Notes under the pieces: generated by a model
Seen by the model: the letters and a program-made list of their open reading frames with translations, nothing else
Database searches by the model: none
What the model was told of the DNA's origin: nothing
In this document: in pieces, positions 48,498-57,063 of the stretch
How the letters are laid out: every line of letters starts with the position of its first letter
How positions within the stretch are numbered: position 1 is the stretch's first letter
Assembly (NCBI RefSeq): GCF_014648675.1
Contig: NZ_BMRO01000008.1
Location: forward strand, 296,322-358,863
Reading direction: 5' to 3'
DNA length: 62,542 nt
From: Actinomadura livida
GTDB lineage: Bacteria > Actinomycetota > Actinomycetes > Streptosporangiales > Streptosporangiaceae
Program-made: the position numbers and the translations under genes

Positions 48498-50117
48498 TTA
48501 GTTCAGGAGCGTGCGGGCGGTGGCGTAGTCGGCCTTGCCGTTGGGCAGGCGCAGGCCGAGGTCCGTGCGGACGAACGCCTTCGGGATCTTGTAGCGGGCC
48601 AGGTGGGCCGCGCAGCCCTCGCGCAGCTCCTCGTCACCGGGCGCCGCACCGTCCGGCACCGGACGGACCACCGCGACGATCTTGGTGCCCCAGCGCTCGC
48701 TCGGCCGGCCGACGACCAGCGCGTCCGCGACGCCGGGCAGCCCGCGCAGGACGTTCTCGACCTCCTCCGCGAACACCTTCTCCCCGCCGGTGTTGATCGT
48801 CGTGGCCTCCCGTCCGTGGACCTCGACGGTGCCGTCCGCGAGCAGCCGCGCGCGGTCGCCCGCCACGACGAGGCGCTCGCCGTCCAGGGTGAGGAACGTG
48901 GCCGCGGTCTTCGCCGGGTCGCCGAGGTAGCCGAGCGGGATCGCGTCGCCGCCCTTGGCCAGCCAGCCCATCTCGTCCTCGCCGGGCGCGAGGCGGCGCG
49001 ACCGGTCGGCGCTGAGCACGGCCGTCCCCGGCGTCGGCATGAACGACCGGGCCGACGAGCCGTTGCGCGCGACCTGGAAGCCGGACTCCGACGACCCGAG
49101 GATGTCCACGATGCGGGCGTGGGGGAGGAGCTCCAGGAGCCGCCGCTTGACGTCCGGGCTGATGGCGGCGGCCGAGTTCACGAACGTCCGCATCGAGCCG
49201 AGGTCGTGCGGCCGGGCTTCGAGCGCCTCGACGATCGGGCGGGCGAACGCGTCCCCGACCAGCGGCATCCGGGTGATGCGCTCCCGCTCGGCGGTGGCCA
49301 TCAGGTCGGCGGCGTCCAGGCCGTCCACCCGGCCGGGGAAGACGACGCACGCGCCGCCGCACCAGCCGCCCAGCGCCGACCACGTGCCCGCGCCGTGCAT
49401 GAGCGGCGGGCCTACGAGCACGCGGTGGTCGCTCCGCACGGCCTTTTCGAGGGCCTCGCCGAGATCGGTGAGCGGGGCGCCGTCGCGGCGGCGCATCCCG
49501 AGCGGCCCGGTCATCAGGTCGCCGATCCGCCACAGCACGCCCTTGGGCATCCCGGTCGTCCCGCCGGTGTAGAGGATGTGCAGGTCGCCGGCCTCGGGAC
49601 GGACGTCCCGCAGGGGCTCGGCGGACGCCTTCGCGAGGGCCTCCTCGTAGTCGAGCGCGCCCGGCAGGAGGTCCTCCCCGGACGCGTCGGCCACCTGGAG
49701 GAGCAGCGGACGCCGTTCGAGTTGCGCGACCACCCGTCCGATCACCGGCGCGAACCGGGCGTGGTAGATCACCGCGGCCGGGCGGGCGTCCCGGAAGAGG
49801 TGGGCCAGCTCGTCGTCCACGTACCGGTAGTTGACGTTGAACGGCGCGACCCGGGCCTTGTGCGCGCCGACGAGGCCCTCCAGGTACTCCGGGCCGTTGT
49901 GCAGGTAGAGGGCGAGGTGCTCGTGCGGCGACTCCCACGGTTCGGCCCGCCCGCCGTCCTCGCGCAGGCCCAGGCCGTGGCCGTGCAGGACGTTCGCCAG
50001 CCGCCGGGTCCGCTCGGCCATCTCGCGCCAGGTCACCCGGTGGTCGCCCCAGACCAGGCACTCGCGGTCGGGGACGGCGGCGGCGATGGCCTCGTGCAGG
50101 GTCGCCAGGTCGAGCAT
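48498..50117 (-). CDS. Acyl-CoA synthetase (AMP-binding, FadD-like)
   Basis: 539 residues. The AMP-binding motif is LYTGGTTGMPKGVLW (about 187-201). The later motifs RARLLADGTVEVHGR and GEKVFAEEVENVLRGLPGVADALVVGR fit acyl-CoA ligases, and the C-terminal Lys lies in PNGKADY. It activates a carboxylic acid with ATP and CoA; the chain length is unknown. GGAGGAG upstream of the ATG at 50117 gives a clear start. It lies 69 nt upstream of the TIGR03084 gene on the same strand. Confidence 0.9.
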   Translation of the reverse strand: MLDLATLHEAIAAAVPDRECLVWGDHRVTWREMAERTRRLANVLHGHGLGLREDGGRAEPWESPHEHLALYLHNGPEYLEGLVGAHKARVAPFNVNYRYVDDELAHLFRDARPAAVIYHARFAPVIGRVVAQLERRPLLLQVADASGEDLLPGALDYEEALAKASAEPLRDVRPEAGDLHILYTGGTTGMPKGVLWRIGDLMTGPLGMRRRDGAPLTDLGEALEKAVRSDHRVLVGPPLMHGAGTWSALGGWCGGACVVFPGRVDGLDAADLMATAERERITRMPLVGDAFARPIVEALEARPHDLGSMRTFVNSAAAISPDVKRRLLELLPHARIVDILGSSESGFQVARNGSSARSFMPTPGTAVLSADRSRRLAPGEDEMGWLAKGGDAIPLGYLGDPAKTAATFLTLDGERLVVAGDRARLLADGTVEVHGREATTINTGGEKVFAEEVENVLRGLPGVADALVVGRPSERWGTKIVAVVRPVPDGAAPGDEELREGCAAHLARYKIPKAFVRTDLGLRLPNGKADYATARTLLN

Positions 50118-50267
50118 TCGGCACTCCTCCAGGGGACGGCGTCGCTCCTCCGGACGCTTGCCAGTACCGTAAACGACCGCTTACCGAATCTCGTTCAGCG
50201 GGGTCCGCGATCCGGCGGGTTGGAAATGTCGTACGAGGCATAGCGGGCGAGAAGGAACAATTATCCG

Positions 50268-51257
50268 GTGCCCCCCGTACACCGGCCGCGGGGCGTGGTG
50301 ACCCGCGGCACCACCGCCCCCAACCGCCTGCGCCGCGTCGACCGCTGGATCGCCGCCACCCAGGCCGGCCCGCTGCGCTCGATCCCGGGCCCGCCGCGCC
50401 CGGCCCGGCCGCCGACCCCGCGCCGCCCGCCGGACTCGGACGGCTCATCGGCCCCGCCGCGCCGGGCGCCTCCCGGAAGTTCGGCGCCGCCCCGCAGGGC
50501 CCCACCGGGCACCGGCCCCCGCCCCCTCGCCGTCGACCTCGGCTACGGCGCCTCCCCCGTCACGACGTTCGAGCTCTACACCCGCCTCCGCGCCGTGTCC
50601 CCCCGCCTGGAGGTCGTCGGCATCGAGATAGACCCCGACCGCGTCGCCGCCGGGCTCGCCTTCCTCTCCGCGCTGGACGCGTCCAAAGGAGATCACTCGA
50701 AAGGAGGCCCCGGCGCGTGCGAGGGCCTGTCGTTCCGGCGCGGCGGCTTCGAGCTCCCGGTCGCGCGCCCGCCCGTCCTGATCAGGGCGTTCAACGTCCT
50801 GCGCCAGTACGACGAACCCGCGGCCTGGCGCGCCTGGGACGAGATGTGCGCGCGCCTCGACCCGTCCGGCGTCCTCGTGGAGGGGACGTGCGACGAGATC
50901 GGGCGCCGCGCCGTCTGGGCGACGCTCACCCCGGGCGGGCCGCGGACGATAACGTTCGCGGCGCACCTGCCGACGCTCGACCGCCCGTCCGCGCTGGCGG
51001 AGCGGCTGCCGAAGACGCTGATCCACCGGAACGTCCCGGGCGAGCCCGTCCACGCGTTCCTCGCCGCGTTCGACCGCTGCTGGGCGACCGCCGCGCCGCA
51101 CTCGGTGTTCGGCCCCCGCGCCCGCTGGGTCGAGGCGGTCCGGCTGCTGTCGGCGGACTACCCCGTGCTGACCCGTCCGCCCTACGGCGGCCGGAACCGC
51201 TGGCGCCTCGGCGAGGTGACCCTCCCCTGGACGGCGGTCGCGCCCGGCACCGGCTGA
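50268..51257 (+). CDS. SAM methyltransferase-like protein upstream of mshA
   Basis: 329 residues, GTG start at 50268. The first 85 residues are Arg/Pro-rich and contain two imperfect copies of SSAPPRRAPPG. A class I methyltransferase-like fold follows (LAVDLGYGASPVTTFELYTRLR; EVVGIEIDPDRVAAG). The motif I Gly pattern is unusual. Homologues neighbour mshA in actinobacteria as I recall. The function is unknown. It converges on the SDR gene. Confidence 0.72.
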   Translation: MPPVHRPRGVVTRGTTAPNRLRRVDRWIAATQAGPLRSIPGPPRPARPPTPRRPPDSDGSSAPPRRAPPGSSAPPRRAPPGTGPRPLAVDLGYGASPVTTFELYTRLRAVSPRLEVVGIEIDPDRVAAGLAFLSALDASKGDHSKGGPGACEGLSFRRGGFELPVARPPVLIRAFNVLRQYDEPAAWRAWDEMCARLDPSGVLVEGTCDEIGRRAVWATLTPGGPRTITFAAHLPTLDRPSALAERLPKTLIHRNVPGEPVHAFLAAFDRCWATAAPHSVFGPRARWVEAVRLLSADYPVLTRPPYGGRNRWRLGEVTLPWTAVAPGTG

Positions 51258-51261
51258 CCCG

Positions 51262-52029
51262 CTACCCGCGCGGCTCGCGGTGGAGCTTGTAGGGGGCCGC
51301 CTGGACGCGCGGCTGGACGTCGATCCGGTCGATGTTGACGTGCGGCGGACGGGTGACGGCCCAGGCCACGCAGTCGGCGACGTCCTCGGCGACCAGCGGC
51401 TCGGCGACGCCCTCGTACGGCTTGGCCGCCTTCTCCGCGTCGCCGTGGAACCGGACCAGCGAGAACTCCTCCGTCTTCACCATGCCCGGCGCGATCTCGG
51501 TGACCCGGACGGGCTCGGCGACCAGCTCCAGCCGCATCACCTCGTTCACCGCGTACGCGGCGTGCTTGGCCGCGTTGTAGCCCGCGCCGCCCTCGTAGGG
51601 GAAGTGCGCCGCCAGCGAGGTGACGTTGACGACGTGCCCGGCGCCGCTCTCGATGAGCTTCGGCAGCAGTGCCTTGGTCACCCGGACCAGCCCGAGGACG
51701 TTGGAGTCGTACATCTTCTGCCACTCGCCCAGGTCGGCGTTCGCCACGGGGTCGAGGCCGAGGGCGCCCCCGGCGTTGTTGACCAGCACGTGGCAGCCGC
51801 CGACCGCGGCCGCGAGCGCGTCCACCGACTCCTGCGAGGTCACGTCGAGGGCGATCGGGACGACCCGGCCCGCGCCCGGCTCGTTCTCGGCGATCTCCTT
51901 GGCGAGGGCCTCCAGGCGGTCCCGCCGCCGCGCGGCGAGCACGACGTGGAACCCCTCGGCCGCCAGGCGCCGCGCCGTGGCGGCCCCGATTCCGCTGCTT
52001 GCTCCGGTGACTACCGCGGTCTTACGCAT
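51262..52029 (-). CDS. Short-chain dehydrogenase/reductase
   Basis: 255 residues. The cofactor motif is VVTGASSGIGAATARRLA (about 7-24). NNAGG lies near 92, and the catalytic segment is VVNVTSLAAHFPYEGGAGYNAAKHAAYA with Ser, Tyr and Lys. It is a classical NAD(P) SDR. M. tuberculosis also has an SDR next to mshA (Rv0484c, recalled). The substrate is unknown. Confidence 0.9.
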   Translation of the reverse strand: MRKTAVVTGASSGIGAATARRLAAEGFHVVLAARRRDRLEALAKEIAENEPGAGRVVPIALDVTSQESVDALAAAVGGCHVLVNNAGGALGLDPVANADLGEWQKMYDSNVLGLVRVTKALLPKLIESGAGHVVNVTSLAAHFPYEGGAGYNAAKHAAYAVNEVMRLELVAEPVRVTEIAPGMVKTEEFSLVRFHGDAEKAAKPYEGVAEPLVAEDVADCVAWAVTRPPHVNIDRIDVQPRVQAAPYKLHREPRG

Positions 52030-52183
52030 GCGTCCAGTGTCCCGCTCGCGGGCCCCGGTGGCGGAGCCGGGACGGCCCGTTCACCGGTGAGACCGGTCAC
52101 TGTGGCGGCGGATGACGATTGGCCCCCTAACCGAGGGAACACCCAACGCGGTCGATAGGTTGCACTACCGGAGGTGATGTCCG

Positions 52184-53506
52184 GTGTCGCGTCGTATCAA
52201 CCGGGTTGCGACGGTCAGTGTTCATACTTCCCCCCTTGATCAACCAGGTACCGGCGATGCGGGCGGCATGAACGTCTACATCGTCGAGGTGGCCAAGCGC
52301 CTCGCCGCCAGAGGCGTCGAGGTCGACATCTTCACCCGCGCGACCTGCCGCGCGATGCCGCCCGTCGTCGAGCTCGCCCCCGGCGTGCTCGTCCGGAACG
52401 TCGTCGCCGGGCCGTTCGAGGAACTGGACAAGACCGACCTCCCCCGGCACCTGTGCGGCTTCACCTCCGGCATCCTGCGCGTGGAGGCGGCGCACGACCC
52501 CGGCCACTACGACCTCCTGCACACCCACTACTGGCTGTCCGGCCAGGCCGGGTGGGCGGCGAAGCAGCGCTGGGGCGTCCCGCTCGTCCACTCCATGCAC
52601 ACCATGGCCAAGGTCAAGAACGCGGCGCTCGCGGACGGCGACAAGGCCGAACCGGTCGAGCGCGTCCTCGGCGAGGAGCAGGTCGTGGCGTCGTCCGACC
52701 AGCTCGTCGCCAACACCGCCAAGGAGGCCCGCGAACTCGTCGACCTGTACGGCGCCGACCCCGCCCGCGTCGCGACCGTCAGCCCCGGCGTCGACCTGTC
52801 GCTCTTCCGCCCCGAGTCGCCCCTGCTCGCCCGCGGCGCCGGCCTGTTCCCGCACCGCACCGGCCCCGCCCGCCGCCGCCTCGGCCTGCCCCGCGACGCG
52901 TACGTGCTGCTGTTCGTCGGCCGCATCCAGCCGCTCAAGGCCCCGGACGTGCTGCTCCGCGCCGTCGCCCGCATGATCGCCGACGACCCGGCGCTGCGCG
53001 CGAAGCTCGTCGTCGCCGTCGTCGGCGGCCCGAGCGGCTCCGGCCGCTGCCGCCCCGAGGGCCTGCAGAACCTCGCCGCCGAACTCGGCATCTCCGACGT
53101 CATGCGCTTCGAGCCGCCGAGCCCGCAGTCCGAGCTGGCCGACTGGTACCGGGCCGCGGACGTCACCGTCGTCCCGTCGCACAGCGAGTCGTTCGGCCTC
53201 GTTGCCGTCGAGTCCCAGGCCTGCGGGACGCCCGTCGTCGCGTCCCGCGTCGGCGGCCTCTGCACCGCCGTCGCCGACGGCGACTCCGGCGTGCTGATCT
53301 CCGGCCACGATCCCGCCGACTACGCCGCCGTGCTGCGCCGGCTGCACTACGAGCCCGGCCTGTACGCCCGGCTGTCTCGCGGGGCCGTCCGGCACGGGAA
53401 CAGCTTCGGGTGGGACGCCACCGTCGACAACCTCCTTGAGGTGTATACCGGAGCCATGTCCATTCCAGCTGTGCAGGTCGCCACGCCTGCGGAGGTATCA
53501 GCTTGA
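52184..53506 (+). CDS. mshA: D-inositol-3-phosphate glycosyltransferase (mycothiol biosynthesis)
   Basis: 440 residues, GT4 family. The N-terminus has the MshA pattern VSVHTSPLDQPGTGDAGGMNVYI. The GT-B catalytic segment HSESFGLVAVESQACGTPVV carries the E-x7-E pair, Glu335 and Glu343. It joins GlcNAc to inositol-3-phosphate, the first step of mycothiol synthesis. GGAGGTGAT before the GTG at 52184 is a strong start. The stop overlaps the next start (TTGA). Confidence 0.95.
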   Translation: MSRRINRVATVSVHTSPLDQPGTGDAGGMNVYIVEVAKRLAARGVEVDIFTRATCRAMPPVVELAPGVLVRNVVAGPFEELDKTDLPRHLCGFTSGILRVEAAHDPGHYDLLHTHYWLSGQAGWAAKQRWGVPLVHSMHTMAKVKNAALADGDKAEPVERVLGEEQVVASSDQLVANTAKEARELVDLYGADPARVATVSPGVDLSLFRPESPLLARGAGLFPHRTGPARRRLGLPRDAYVLLFVGRIQPLKAPDVLLRAVARMIADDPALRAKLVVAVVGGPSGSGRCRPEGLQNLAAELGISDVMRFEPPSPQSELADWYRAADVTVVPSHSESFGLVAVESQACGTPVVASRVGGLCTAVADGDSGVLISGHDPADYAAVLRRLHYEPGLYARLSRGAVRHGNSFGWDATVDNLLEVYTGAMSIPAVQVATPAEVSA

Positions 53507-54081
53507 GCGAAGCGAACCGGGGGGTGCGGGGGGTCGTCCCCCCGCAGGAGACCCGTTTGAGTCCTGTTGAGACCATCAAGGAGACGCTGCGGGCCGCGGA
53601 GCTGGAGTTCGACGAACCGCGCGAGGACGCGTTCTTCGTCAAGCTCCCCGGGCAGCGCAAGCTCGCCACCATGACCTGGCTCATCGTCGGCGAGCACAGC
53701 CTGCACGTCGAGGCGTTCTTCTGCCGCCGCCCAGACGAGAACCACGCCGAGTTCTACCGCTTCCTCCTGGAGAAGAACGGCCGCATGTACGGGGTCGCCT
53801 TCGCCTTGGACGAGGTCGGCGACGTCCACCTCGTCGGCAAGGTCCCCCTGCAGTCGGTGACGCCGGACGAGGTCGACCGCCTGCTCGGCTGCGTCCTCAC
53901 CTACTCCGACGACAACTTCGACAAGGCGCTCGAACGCGGATTCAAGTCGTCCATCCAGCGCGAGTGGGACTGGCGGGTCAAGCGCGGCGAGAGCCTCGCC
54001 AACCTCCAGGCGTTCGCGTCCTTCGCCGACCCCGCCAACAGGGACCCCGCCGAGGGTCAGGGGGACGGAACGGGCCGATAA
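53503..54081 (+). CDS. YbjN domain-containing protein
   Basis: 192 residues from TTG 53503, which overlaps the mshA stop and has GGAGG 7 nt upstream. Residues 4-18 come from a palindromic element (53525-53546). A second TTG at 53557, also with GGAG upstream, starts right at the conserved SPVETIKETLRAAELEF. YbjN proteins are linked to stress and type III secretion chaperone-like folds; the function here is unknown. Synteny (mshA, ybjN, gpm) is conserved in actinobacteria. Confidence 0.82.
   Translation: MSEANRGVRGVVPPQETRLSPVETIKETLRAAELEFDEPREDAFFVKLPGQRKLATMTWLIVGEHSLHVEAFFCRRPDENHAEFYRFLLEKNGRMYGVAFALDEVGDVHLVGKVPLQSVTPDEVDRLLGCVLTYSDDNFDKALERGFKSSIQREWDWRVKRGESLANLQAFASFADPANRDPAEGQGDGTGR
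53525..53546. repeat. Palindromic element at the start of the YbjN gene
   Basis: TGCGGGGGG and CCCCCCGCA close on TCGT. It is preceded by GAGCGAAGCGAACCGG, a flank of the kind often seen beside dispersed palindromic repeats in such genomes (impression, not checked). Confidence 0.6.
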
Positions 54082-54092
54082 GCTTCGGTCCC

Positions 54093-54929
54093 ATGGCGAC
54101 CCTGGTATTGCTCCGGCATGGTGAAAGCGTCTGGAACGCGGAAGGGCTGTTCACCGGGTGGGTGGACGTCGATCTGTCCGCGAAGGGGGAAAGTGAGGCG
54201 ACCAAGGGCGGCGACCTGCTGCTCGACGCCGACATCACCCCCGACGTGGTACACACCTCGCTGCTGAAGCGGGCCATCCGCACCGCCAACATCGCCTTGG
54301 ACGTCGCCGACCTGCTGTGGATCCCCGTCCACCGCTCCTGGCGGCTCAACGAGCGGCACTACGGCGCCCTCCAGGGCAAGAACAAAGCGCAGACGCGCGA
54401 GGAGTTCGGCGAAGAGCAGTTCATGACCTGGCGCCGCTCCTACGACACCCCGCCGCCGCCCATCAAGGACGACGACCCGCTCTCCCAGGTCAACGACCTC
54501 CGCTACGCCGAGTTGCCGTCCGAGCTGATCCCGCGCACGGAGTGCCTCGCCGACGTGGTCGACCGCCTCCTGCCGTACTGGTACGACGCGATCGTCCCCG
54601 ACCTGGCCGCCGGCAAGACCGTCATGGTCGCCGCGCACGGGAACTCGCTCCGCGCCCTGGTCAAGCACCTGGACGACGTCTCCGACGAGCAGATCGTCGG
54701 CCTCAACATCCCGACCGGCATCCCCCTCGTCTACGAGCTGGACGACGACTTCGCGCCCCTCAAGCGCGGCGGCGAGTACCTCGACCCGGCCGCCGCGAAG
54801 GCCGCCATCGAGGCCGTCAAGAACCAGGGCGCCGCGAAGAAGGGCGACGCCAAGGCCCCCGCCCCGTCCGCGAAGGACGCCAAGTCCAAGGAGAAGGCCA
54901 AGCCGCGGCGCGGCAGGCGCAACAAGTAG
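54093..54929 (+). CDS. gpmA: 2,3-bisphosphoglycerate-dependent phosphoglycerate mutase
   Basis: 278 residues. The phosphohistidine motif LVLLRHGESVWN (His near 9) opens the chain. WRLNERHYGALQG and AAHGNSLRALVKHL complete the active site. It interconverts 3- and 2-phosphoglycerate in glycolysis. The family ends near residue 245; here a Lys/Ala/Pro-rich tail of about 30 residues is added. TAAGCT at 54079 may be its -10. Confidence 0.95.
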   Translation: MATLVLLRHGESVWNAEGLFTGWVDVDLSAKGESEATKGGDLLLDADITPDVVHTSLLKRAIRTANIALDVADLLWIPVHRSWRLNERHYGALQGKNKAQTREEFGEEQFMTWRRSYDTPPPPIKDDDPLSQVNDLRYAELPSELIPRTECLADVVDRLLPYWYDAIVPDLAAGKTVMVAAHGNSLRALVKHLDDVSDEQIVGLNIPTGIPLVYELDDDFAPLKRGGEYLDPAAAKAAIEAVKNQGAAKKGDAKAPAPSAKDAKSKEKAKPRRGRRNK

Positions 54930-54950
54930 CACCCGACAGTGGCACCGGGC

Positions 54951-54976
54951 ACCCGCCGCCGGTTGTGGCGGCGGGT
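54951..54976. terminator. Bidirectional hairpin between gpmA and phoU
   Basis: ACCCGCCGCC (54951-54960) and GGCGGCGGGT (54967-54976) pair over 10 bp with a 6-nt loop. The right arm touches the phoU stop codon. Confidence 0.7.
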
Positions 54977-55635
54977 CAGAGCTCGTTGATCTCCGCAGGG
55001 CGCTGGCCCGTGACGAGGTAGACGACGTTCTCCGCCACGTGGACGGCGTGGTCGGCGAACCGCTCGAAGTAGCGGCCGGCGAGCGTGATGTCCACCGCCG
55101 GTTCGACGCCGTGCTTCCACTTGGGGGACAGCAGGAGGTCGAACAGGCGCCGGTGGAGGCGGTCCATCTGGTCGTCGTCGGCGTCGAGCTCCAGGCCCAT
55201 CTCGACGTCCTGCGACGCGATGACGCTGCCCGCCTTCGCGATCATCCGCTCGGCGATCTGCCCCATCTCCAGGACGGTGGCCTGCAGCTCCGGCGGGACG
55301 GCCGACTCGGGGTGCCGGCGGCGGGCGGTCTTGGCGATGTGGACGGCGAGGTCGCCCATGCGCTCCAGGTCGCCGCTCATCCGCAGCGTGGTGATCAGCG
55401 TGCGCAGGTCGCCGGCCACCGGCTGCTGCCGGGCCATCAGGTCGAAGACGACGTCCTCGATCTCGGCGTCGATCTTGTTGACCTGCTCGTCCCCGCTGAT
55501 GACCTCCTCGGCCAGCCGCAGGTCGGCGTCCAGCAGCGCGGTCACCGCGCGGGCCATCGCGGACCGGACGAGCCGGGTCATCTCGACCAGCCGGTCGGCG
55601 AGGGAGTCGAGTTCCTCGTGGTAGGCGTCGCGCAA
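54976..55635 (-). CDS. phoU: Phosphate transport regulator PhoU
   Basis: 219 residues in the two three-helix bundles of PhoU. The metal-binding repeats are seen in DAEIEDVVFDLMARQQPVAGDLR and its second copy DLERMGDLAVHIAKTA. PhoU links the Pst transporter to the PhoR/SenX3 kinase. The start is a TTG at 55635 with AAGGA upstream. It diverges from senX3, and PHO-box-like repeats lie between. Confidence 0.92.
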   Translation of the reverse strand: MRDAYHEELDSLADRLVEMTRLVRSAMARAVTALLDADLRLAEEVISGDEQVNKIDAEIEDVVFDLMARQQPVAGDLRTLITTLRMSGDLERMGDLAVHIAKTARRRHPESAVPPELQATVLEMGQIAERMIAKAGSVIASQDVEMGLELDADDDQMDRLHRRLFDLLLSPKWKHGVEPAVDITLAGRYFERFADHAVHVAENVVYLVTGQRPAEINEL

Positions 55636-55763
55636 TTCAGAATCCTTCGCTTCATACGGGGGCGAACCGGGCGGTGTTTCGGGGTGCTACGGGGGCCGTC
55701 CGGGGTGTCCGGGCGTACTCGCCCACGCCACAGCCTGCCGCGGCGACATGAACGACCGCGGAT

Positions 55764-55786
55764 AAGAAGGTGAACATTCGGGGAAC
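55764..55786 (-). promoter_or_regulatory. Candidate PHO box between phoU and senX3
   Basis: On the minus strand GTTCCCCGAAT and GTTCACCTTCT are direct 11-nt repeats, the form of a PhoP/RegX3 box. A weaker GTTCAT half lies 22 nt further in phase (ends at 55753). Confidence 0.65.
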
Positions 55787-55835
55787 GAGATCGCCCTGAC
55801 CAGGGCCGGACGCCGGGACGGGGCCGAGCGCCGCT

Positions 55836-55841
55836 TACCAT
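55836..55841 (+). promoter_or_regulatory. -10 box, leaderless senX3
   Basis: TACCAT is followed by 7 nt and the GTG at 55849. Confidence 0.5.
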
Positions 55842-55848
55842 CCGAGGT

Positions 55849-57063
55849 GTGGAGGTCGAAGTTGTCGCGGTCCTGACCGGGCTGGCCGGACTCGCGATCG
55901 GGCTGACGACGGGATTGGCGGTACGGGTGAGCGAGCGGTCCCATCGGGTGGCGGCCCCGGCGACGCCGGTCGGCGTCCTGCCGCCGGGCGTGGCCTCCGT
56001 GCTCAGCGTCCTGCGGTCGTCGGCGGTCGTGGTGGACGTCGAGGACCGCGTCCTGCGCGCCAGCTCCGCCGCACGCGCCTACGGCCTCGTCAGCGGCGAC
56101 CGCCTCGTGGTGGACGAGGTGCTCGCGATGGCGCGGCTCGTCCGGCGGGACGGCGAGATCCGCGAGACCGAGATCCAGGTCGGCTCGACGGCCGCGCGGA
56201 GCCGCGCGGACGGCCGCTGGTTCGCGGTGCGGGTGACCCCGCTCGGTTCGCACGGCCTCGTCCTCGTGCTGGCCGAGGACCTCACCGACATGCACCGCAC
56301 CGAGGCGATCCGCCGCGACTTCGTGGCGAACGTCAGCCACGAGCTCAAGACCCCCGTCGGAGCGCTGTGGCTGCTGGCCGAGACGGTCGAGAACGCCGCC
56401 GACGACCCCGAGGCGGTCCGCCGGTTCGCGGGCCGGATGCAGTACGAGTCGGTGCGGCTGACGAACCTCGTCCAGGACCTGATGACGCTGTCGCGCGTCC
56501 AGGGCGACGAGCCGCTGCCCGACCTGCGTTCCGTCTCCGTGGACGAGGTGGTCGCCGAGGCGCTGGAGGGCTGCCGGACCAAGGCGTCCGCCAAGGAGAT
56601 CGAGCTGGCGGCCGGCGGCGAGGACGGCCTGCGCGTGCACGGCGACCAGGAACTCCTCGTCAGCGCCCTGCGGAACCTGGTCGACAACGCCGTCGCGTAC
56701 AGTCCGGAGAACACCCGGGTCGTCGTCTCGGCCCGGCGCTGCGGCGACGACCAGGTCGAGGTCAACGTGACCGACCAGGGCATCGGCATCCCGGACGGCG
56801 AGGTGGGGCGCATCTTCGAGCGCTTCTACCGGGTCGACCCGGCCCGCTCCCGGCAGACCGGCGGCACCGGCCTCGGGCTCGCCATCGTCAAGCACGTCAC
56901 CGGCAAGCACGGCGGGGACGTGACGGTGTGGAGCAAGGAGGGCCACGGGTCGACGTTCACGATCCGCCTCCCGCTGCTCGGCACCGCCGCGGGCGGGACG
57001 GCCGCGCGCAAGGACGCCGACGCAGAGAACAACACCGATAACCCTGCCCAGGAGGCACCGTGA
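55849..57063 (+). CDS. senX3: SenX3/PhoR-type sensor histidine kinase
   Basis: 404 residues. One N-terminal membrane helix is followed by a PAS-like region and the HisKA box FVANVSHELKTPVGAL with His164. The HATPase part has RNLVDNAVAYSPE, DQGIGIP and GGTGLGLAIVKHV. It senses phosphate status together with PhoU and Pst and phosphorylates RegX3. A GTGA overlap joins it to regX3. The Streptomyces counterpart is PhoR. Confidence 0.94.
   Translation: MEVEVVAVLTGLAGLAIGLTTGLAVRVSERSHRVAAPATPVGVLPPGVASVLSVLRSSAVVVDVEDRVLRASSAARAYGLVSGDRLVVDEVLAMARLVRRDGEIRETEIQVGSTAARSRADGRWFAVRVTPLGSHGLVLVLAEDLTDMHRTEAIRRDFVANVSHELKTPVGALWLLAETVENAADDPEAVRRFAGRMQYESVRLTNLVQDLMTLSRVQGDEPLPDLRSVSVDEVVAEALEGCRTKASAKEIELAAGGEDGLRVHGDQELLVSALRNLVDNAVAYSPENTRVVVSARRCGDDQVEVNVTDQGIGIPDGEVGRIFERFYRVDPARSRQTGGTGLGLAIVKHVTGKHGGDVTVWSKEGHGSTFTIRLPLLGTAAGGTAARKDADAENNTDNPAQEAP

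Noticed and set aside
48603..50243. 546-codon plus-strand frame
   Set aside because: Antisense to the acyl-CoA synthetase, with shadow composition.
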